Assembly (NCBI GenBank): GCA_910580075.1
Contig: CAJTVR010000102.1
Coordinates: 1 to 7,236 of the forward strand
Direction: 5' to 3'
DNA from: an uncultured Eubacterium sp.
GTDB taxonomy: Bacteria; Bacillota; Clostridia; Lachnospirales; Lachnospiraceae
DNA: 7,236 nucleotides
Below are positions 5,245-7,236 of the stretch, piece by piece. The translations under genes were made by a program, and so were the position numbers. The notes under the pieces are model-generated. The model was not told where the DNA came from. It worked only from the letters and a program-made list of their open reading frames with translations, and made no database searches. Position 1 is the first letter of the stretch, and every line of letters starts with the position of its first letter.

Positions 5245-6912
5245 TTATTTCGCTGGCAGTTTAAATGAACTTTTCAGTGAAACAACACGGTTAAATACCA
5301 GATGATCTTTCGAAGAATCCTTCGCATCCACACAGAAAAATCCATTCCGCACAAACTGGAAACTCTCATAAGCAGCTGCATCTTTCAGACTCTGCTCCAC
5401 AAAGCATTTTTTCGTTACTAAAGAATCCGGATTCAGATTCAGGCTTCCGTCTTCTTTATTATACACGCCTTTTTCTTCATCTATGAGATTCTCAAACAGC
5501 CGCACTTCTGCCTCAGCTGCATATCCGGCTGCTACCCAGTGAATCGTACCTTTGACTTTTCTGCCATCCGGACTGTTTCCGCCTTTTGATGCCGGATCAT
5601 ATGTGCAGTGAACCAGTGTGACTCTGCCGGCCGCATCCTTTTCATAACTGGTGCACGTTACAAAATATGCCTGCATAAGTCTTACCTCGCTGCCTGGAAA
5701 CAGCCGGAAATATTTCTTTGGAGGTTCTTCCATAAAATCTGCACCGTCTATATATAGCTCACGCCCAAAAGGAACCTCGCGTGTGCCTAACTGCGGATTT
5801 TCCATATTGTTCTCCACGGTAAGATACTCGGTCTGTCCCTCAGGATAATTGTCAATCACGACCTTTACAGGATCTAATGCTGCCATTACCCGGGCTCTTT
5901 TCAGTTTTAAGTCTTCCCGGATACAGTATTCAAGCATCGCCATCTCAGAAGTGCTGTTTGCTTTGGAAATACCGCACAGTTCAATAAATTTTTGAATTGA
6001 TTCCGGCGTATACCCCCGTCTTCGAAGTCCTGAAATTGACACCAGTCTCGGATCATCCCATCCGTCTACAATTCCTTCTTCTACCAGCTTTTTAATATAG
6101 CGTTTGCCTGTCACTACATTATTCAGGTACAGCTTTGCAAATTCGATCTGCCTTGGCGGATGCGGATATTCCAAAGAATTTACTACCCATTCATACAGCG
6201 GCCTGTGGTCTTCGAACTCAAGGCTGCAAAGGGAATGCGTAATCCCTTCTATGGCATCTTCAATCGGATGGGCAAAATCATACATCGGATAAATACACCA
6301 TTTATCACCGGTATTATGGTGGGTCATGCGTGCTACACGGTAAATCACTGGATCCCGCATATTCATATTTCCAGATGTCATATCGATTTTTGCGCGAAGT
6401 ACTTTTTCACCGTCTGCAAATTTTCCGTTTTTCATATCCTCAAACAGCGCCAGATTTTCCTCTATGCTGCGGTTACGGTCCGGATCTTCTTTTCCAGGCT
6501 CCGTCAGCGTTCCCCGGTACTCCCGCATCTGCTCTGCAGTCAGGTCTGATACATAGGCGAGCCCTTTTTGAATCAGCTTTACGGCTGCTTCATACATCTG
6601 CTCAAAATAATCAGACGCAAAATAAAGCCGGTCTTCCCAGTCGGCTCCCAGCCACCTGATATCTTCTTTAATGGATTCTACAAATTCCGTCTTTTCTTTT
6701 GTCGGATTTGTATCGTCAAAACGCATATTAAATTTGCCGCCATACTGCTTCGCAATCCCATAATTTAACAGAACCGCCCTGGCATGCCCGATATGCAGAT
6801 ATCCGTTTGGTTCCGGCGGGAAACGGGTATGCACACAATCGTATACGCCTTCAGCAAGGTCTTTATCAATTTCCCTTTCAATAAAATTCCTTGATGTACT
6901 TTCGTTTTCCAT
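5245..6912 (-). CDS. glnS: Glutaminyl-tRNA synthetase
   Basis: This 555-aa class I aminoacyl-tRNA synthetase charges tRNA-Gln with glutamine in the cytosol, using ATP. The length equals the usual single-module bacterial enzyme (about 555), with no added domain. The Rossmann catalytic domain opens with FPPEPNGYLHIGHA (31-44), carrying the HIGH motif at 40-43. It continues with RFDDTNP (64-70), the Gln/tRNA-contacting YDFAHPIEDAIEGITHSLCS (211-230), LEFEDHRPLYEW (231-242) and GWDDPRL (284-290) with ISGLRRRGYTPESI (293-306). The KMSKS-type loop reads NVVTGKR (265-271) instead of the familiar NTVMSKR. The two beta-barrel anticodon-binding domains occupy about 345-550. AGGAGG lies 10 nt before the ATG at 6912. 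The gene has its own promoter and is the first gene of the minus-strand run. Having GlnRS implies direct charging of tRNA-Gln rather than sole dependence on the GatCAB amidotransferase route. Confidence 0.97.
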   Translation of the reverse strand: MENESTSRNFIEREIDKDLAEGVYDCVHTRFPPEPNGYLHIGHARAVLLNYGIAKQYGGKFNMRFDDTNPTKEKTEFVESIKEDIRWLGADWEDRLYFASDYFEQMYEAAVKLIQKGLAYVSDLTAEQMREYRGTLTEPGKEDPDRNRSIEENLALFEDMKNGKFADGEKVLRAKIDMTSGNMNMRDPVIYRVARMTHHNTGDKWCIYPMYDFAHPIEDAIEGITHSLCSLEFEDHRPLYEWVVNSLEYPHPPRQIEFAKLYLNNVVTGKRYIKKLVEEGIVDGWDDPRLVSISGLRRRGYTPESIQKFIELCGISKANSTSEMAMLEYCIREDLKLKRARVMAALDPVKVVIDNYPEGQTEYLTVENNMENPQLGTREVPFGRELYIDGADFMEEPPKKYFRLFPGSEVRLMQAYFVTCTSYEKDAAGRVTLVHCTYDPASKGGNSPDGRKVKGTIHWVAAGYAAEAEVRLFENLIDEEKGVYNKEDGSLNLNPDSLVTKKCFVEQSLKDAAAYESFQFVRNGFFCVDAKDSSKDHLVFNRVVSLKSSFKLPAK

Positions 6913-6936
6913 TTCTTAACTTCCTCCTGAATAAAC

Positions 6937-6967
6937 AGCAGCCTCAGAATGATACTGTCTGGCTGCT
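6937..6967 (-). promoter_or_regulatory. Leader hairpin in the glnS 5' untranslated region
   Basis: AGCAGCC and GGCTGCT form a perfect 7-bp stem around a 17-nt loop, which can itself close by a 3-bp CAG/CTG pairing. It starts only a few bases after the predicted transcription start and ends about 8 nt before the Shine-Dalgarno. It may stabilise the 5' end of the mRNA or modulate initiation. The T-stretch that follows is poor, so it is not a clear attenuator. I find none of the conserved T-box sequence (GGGTGGTACCGCG type). Confidence 0.5.
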
Positions 6968-6977
6968 CTTAACTAAC

Positions 6978-7006
6978 AGAGTAACACAGGTGGTTTTTTG
7001 AGTCAA
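6978..7006 (-). promoter_or_regulatory. Sigma-A type promoter of glnS
   Basis: On the minus strand there is a -35 box TTGACT (7006-7001), an exact 17-nt spacer and a -10 box TACTCT (6983-6978). A TG one base before the -10 gives an extended -10. Transcription would begin near 6971, just before the leader hairpin. It sits between the upstream terminator and glnS. Confidence 0.65.
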
Positions 7007-7034
7007 CTAGCTTTTGGGAAAATATAGGAAGCCG

Positions 7035-7081
7035 AAAAACAGAAGCATCAGGAATATACATGATATAGCTCCCTCGCTTCT
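7035..7081 (-). terminator. Terminator overlapping the end of the upstream gene
   Basis: Read on the minus strand: AGAAGC (7081-7076), AGGGA (7074-7070) and TATA (7067-7064) pair in order with TATA (7058-7055), TTCCT (7054-7050) and GCTTCT (7046-7041). There are small internal loops and a 5-nt terminal loop. The stem runs into GTTTTT (7040-7035). The upper part lies inside the last codons of the upstream gene, which stops at 7048. It insulates glnS from that gene. Confidence 0.55.
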
Positions 7082-7236
7082 TCTGTGCCGATGCTTAGCT
7101 GTTCTGCGATCATGGAAATCTGTTCTTCAAAATCCAGGCCGTTCCGCTTTCCAATATGGGCTGTCACATATACTGCAGCCTGTCTTTCCGCCTCAGCTGC
7201 TCTTTTTTGAGATTCTTCTGCCTTCTTTTTAAATTC
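7048..7236 (-). CDS. C-terminal part of a charged helical protein, unidentified (partial)
   Basis: Sixty-two codons and a TGA stop are visible; the 5' part lies beyond the window. The first 20 residues are a charged, Glu/Lys/Ala/Arg-rich helix (FKKKAEESQKRAAEAERQAA), likely a coiled coil or linker. They are followed by YVTAHIGKRNGLDFEEQI and a helical end, SMIAEQLSIGTEEARELYHVY. The ending loosely recalls C-termini of Rpn/PD-(D/E)XK-nuclease-type transposase-like proteins, which often finish with a charged helix and a short helix-turn-helix-like motif, but this is a weak resemblance. No catalytic residues are in view, so I do not assign a function. The reading frame is supported by its composition and by the terminator at its end. 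Confidence 0.6.
   Translation of the reverse strand, partial: EFKKKAEESQKRAAEAERQAAVYVTAHIGKRNGLDFEEQISMIAEQLSIGTEEARELYHVYS

Noticed and set aside
6160..6549. 129-codon open frame on the + strand inside glnS
   Set aside because: It lies wholly antisense to a well-conserved synthetase, with no ribosome binding site and no recognisable domain.
6913..7034. T-box riboswitch upstream of glnS
   Set aside because: The leader is too short and lacks the conserved T-box sequence and an antiterminator/terminator pair.

Overview
The window looks like a chromosomal segment from a low-to-mid GC anaerobic Firmicute, most likely Lachnospiraceae or a close Clostridia relative. I base this on the strong AGGAGG-type ribosome binding sites, the protein family variants (a MocR regulator, a DUF2225 protein, an NTDN-type adenosine deaminase, and an AraC regulator with a DUF6597-like sensor) and the codon use. 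This is judged by eye; no search was run.

Layout. At the left edge (1-324) on the + strand, an open frame resembles a fragment of an IS91-type transposase zinc-binding region. It overlaps a small acidic protein gene (72-248), which is followed by a good hairpin terminator (293-324). Every other gene lies on the minus strand. Read in transcription order from the right: the 3' end of a charged, helical protein of unknown identity (7236-7048) ending in a terminator; a promoter and leader hairpin; glnS (glutaminyl-tRNA synthetase, 6912-5245); a DUF2225 zinc-ribbon protein (5122-4352); a MocR/GntR-type regulator (4350-2791); adenosine deaminase (2777-1788); and a chimeric AraC/VOC/DUF3795 protein (1669-425), followed by a modest terminator.

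The DUF2225, MocR and adenosine deaminase genes are tightly packed. One base separates the first two, and the deaminase Shine-Dalgarno overlaps the MocR stop codon, so these three are probably co-transcribed and translationally coupled. No convincing terminator separates glnS from DUF2225, so the glnS promoter may feed the whole run. Several apparent ORF starts should be moved downstream to starts supported by ribosome binding sites: 1669, 2777, 4350 (GTG) and 5122.

Two points deserve attention. The MocR regulator keeps the aminotransferase-like fold motifs, but the PLP-anchoring lysine is Asn (N359) and the PLP-contacting tyrosine is His (H328). It is probably a regulator that has lost normal PLP chemistry, sitting directly upstream of a purine salvage enzyme. 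The last gene is an in-frame three-part chimera: an AraC regulator cut off inside its DNA-binding domain, joined to the last third of a glyoxalase/VOC domain and an intact cysteine-rich DUF3795 domain. I see no CRISPR array, tRNA, rRNA, prophage or recognised defence system.
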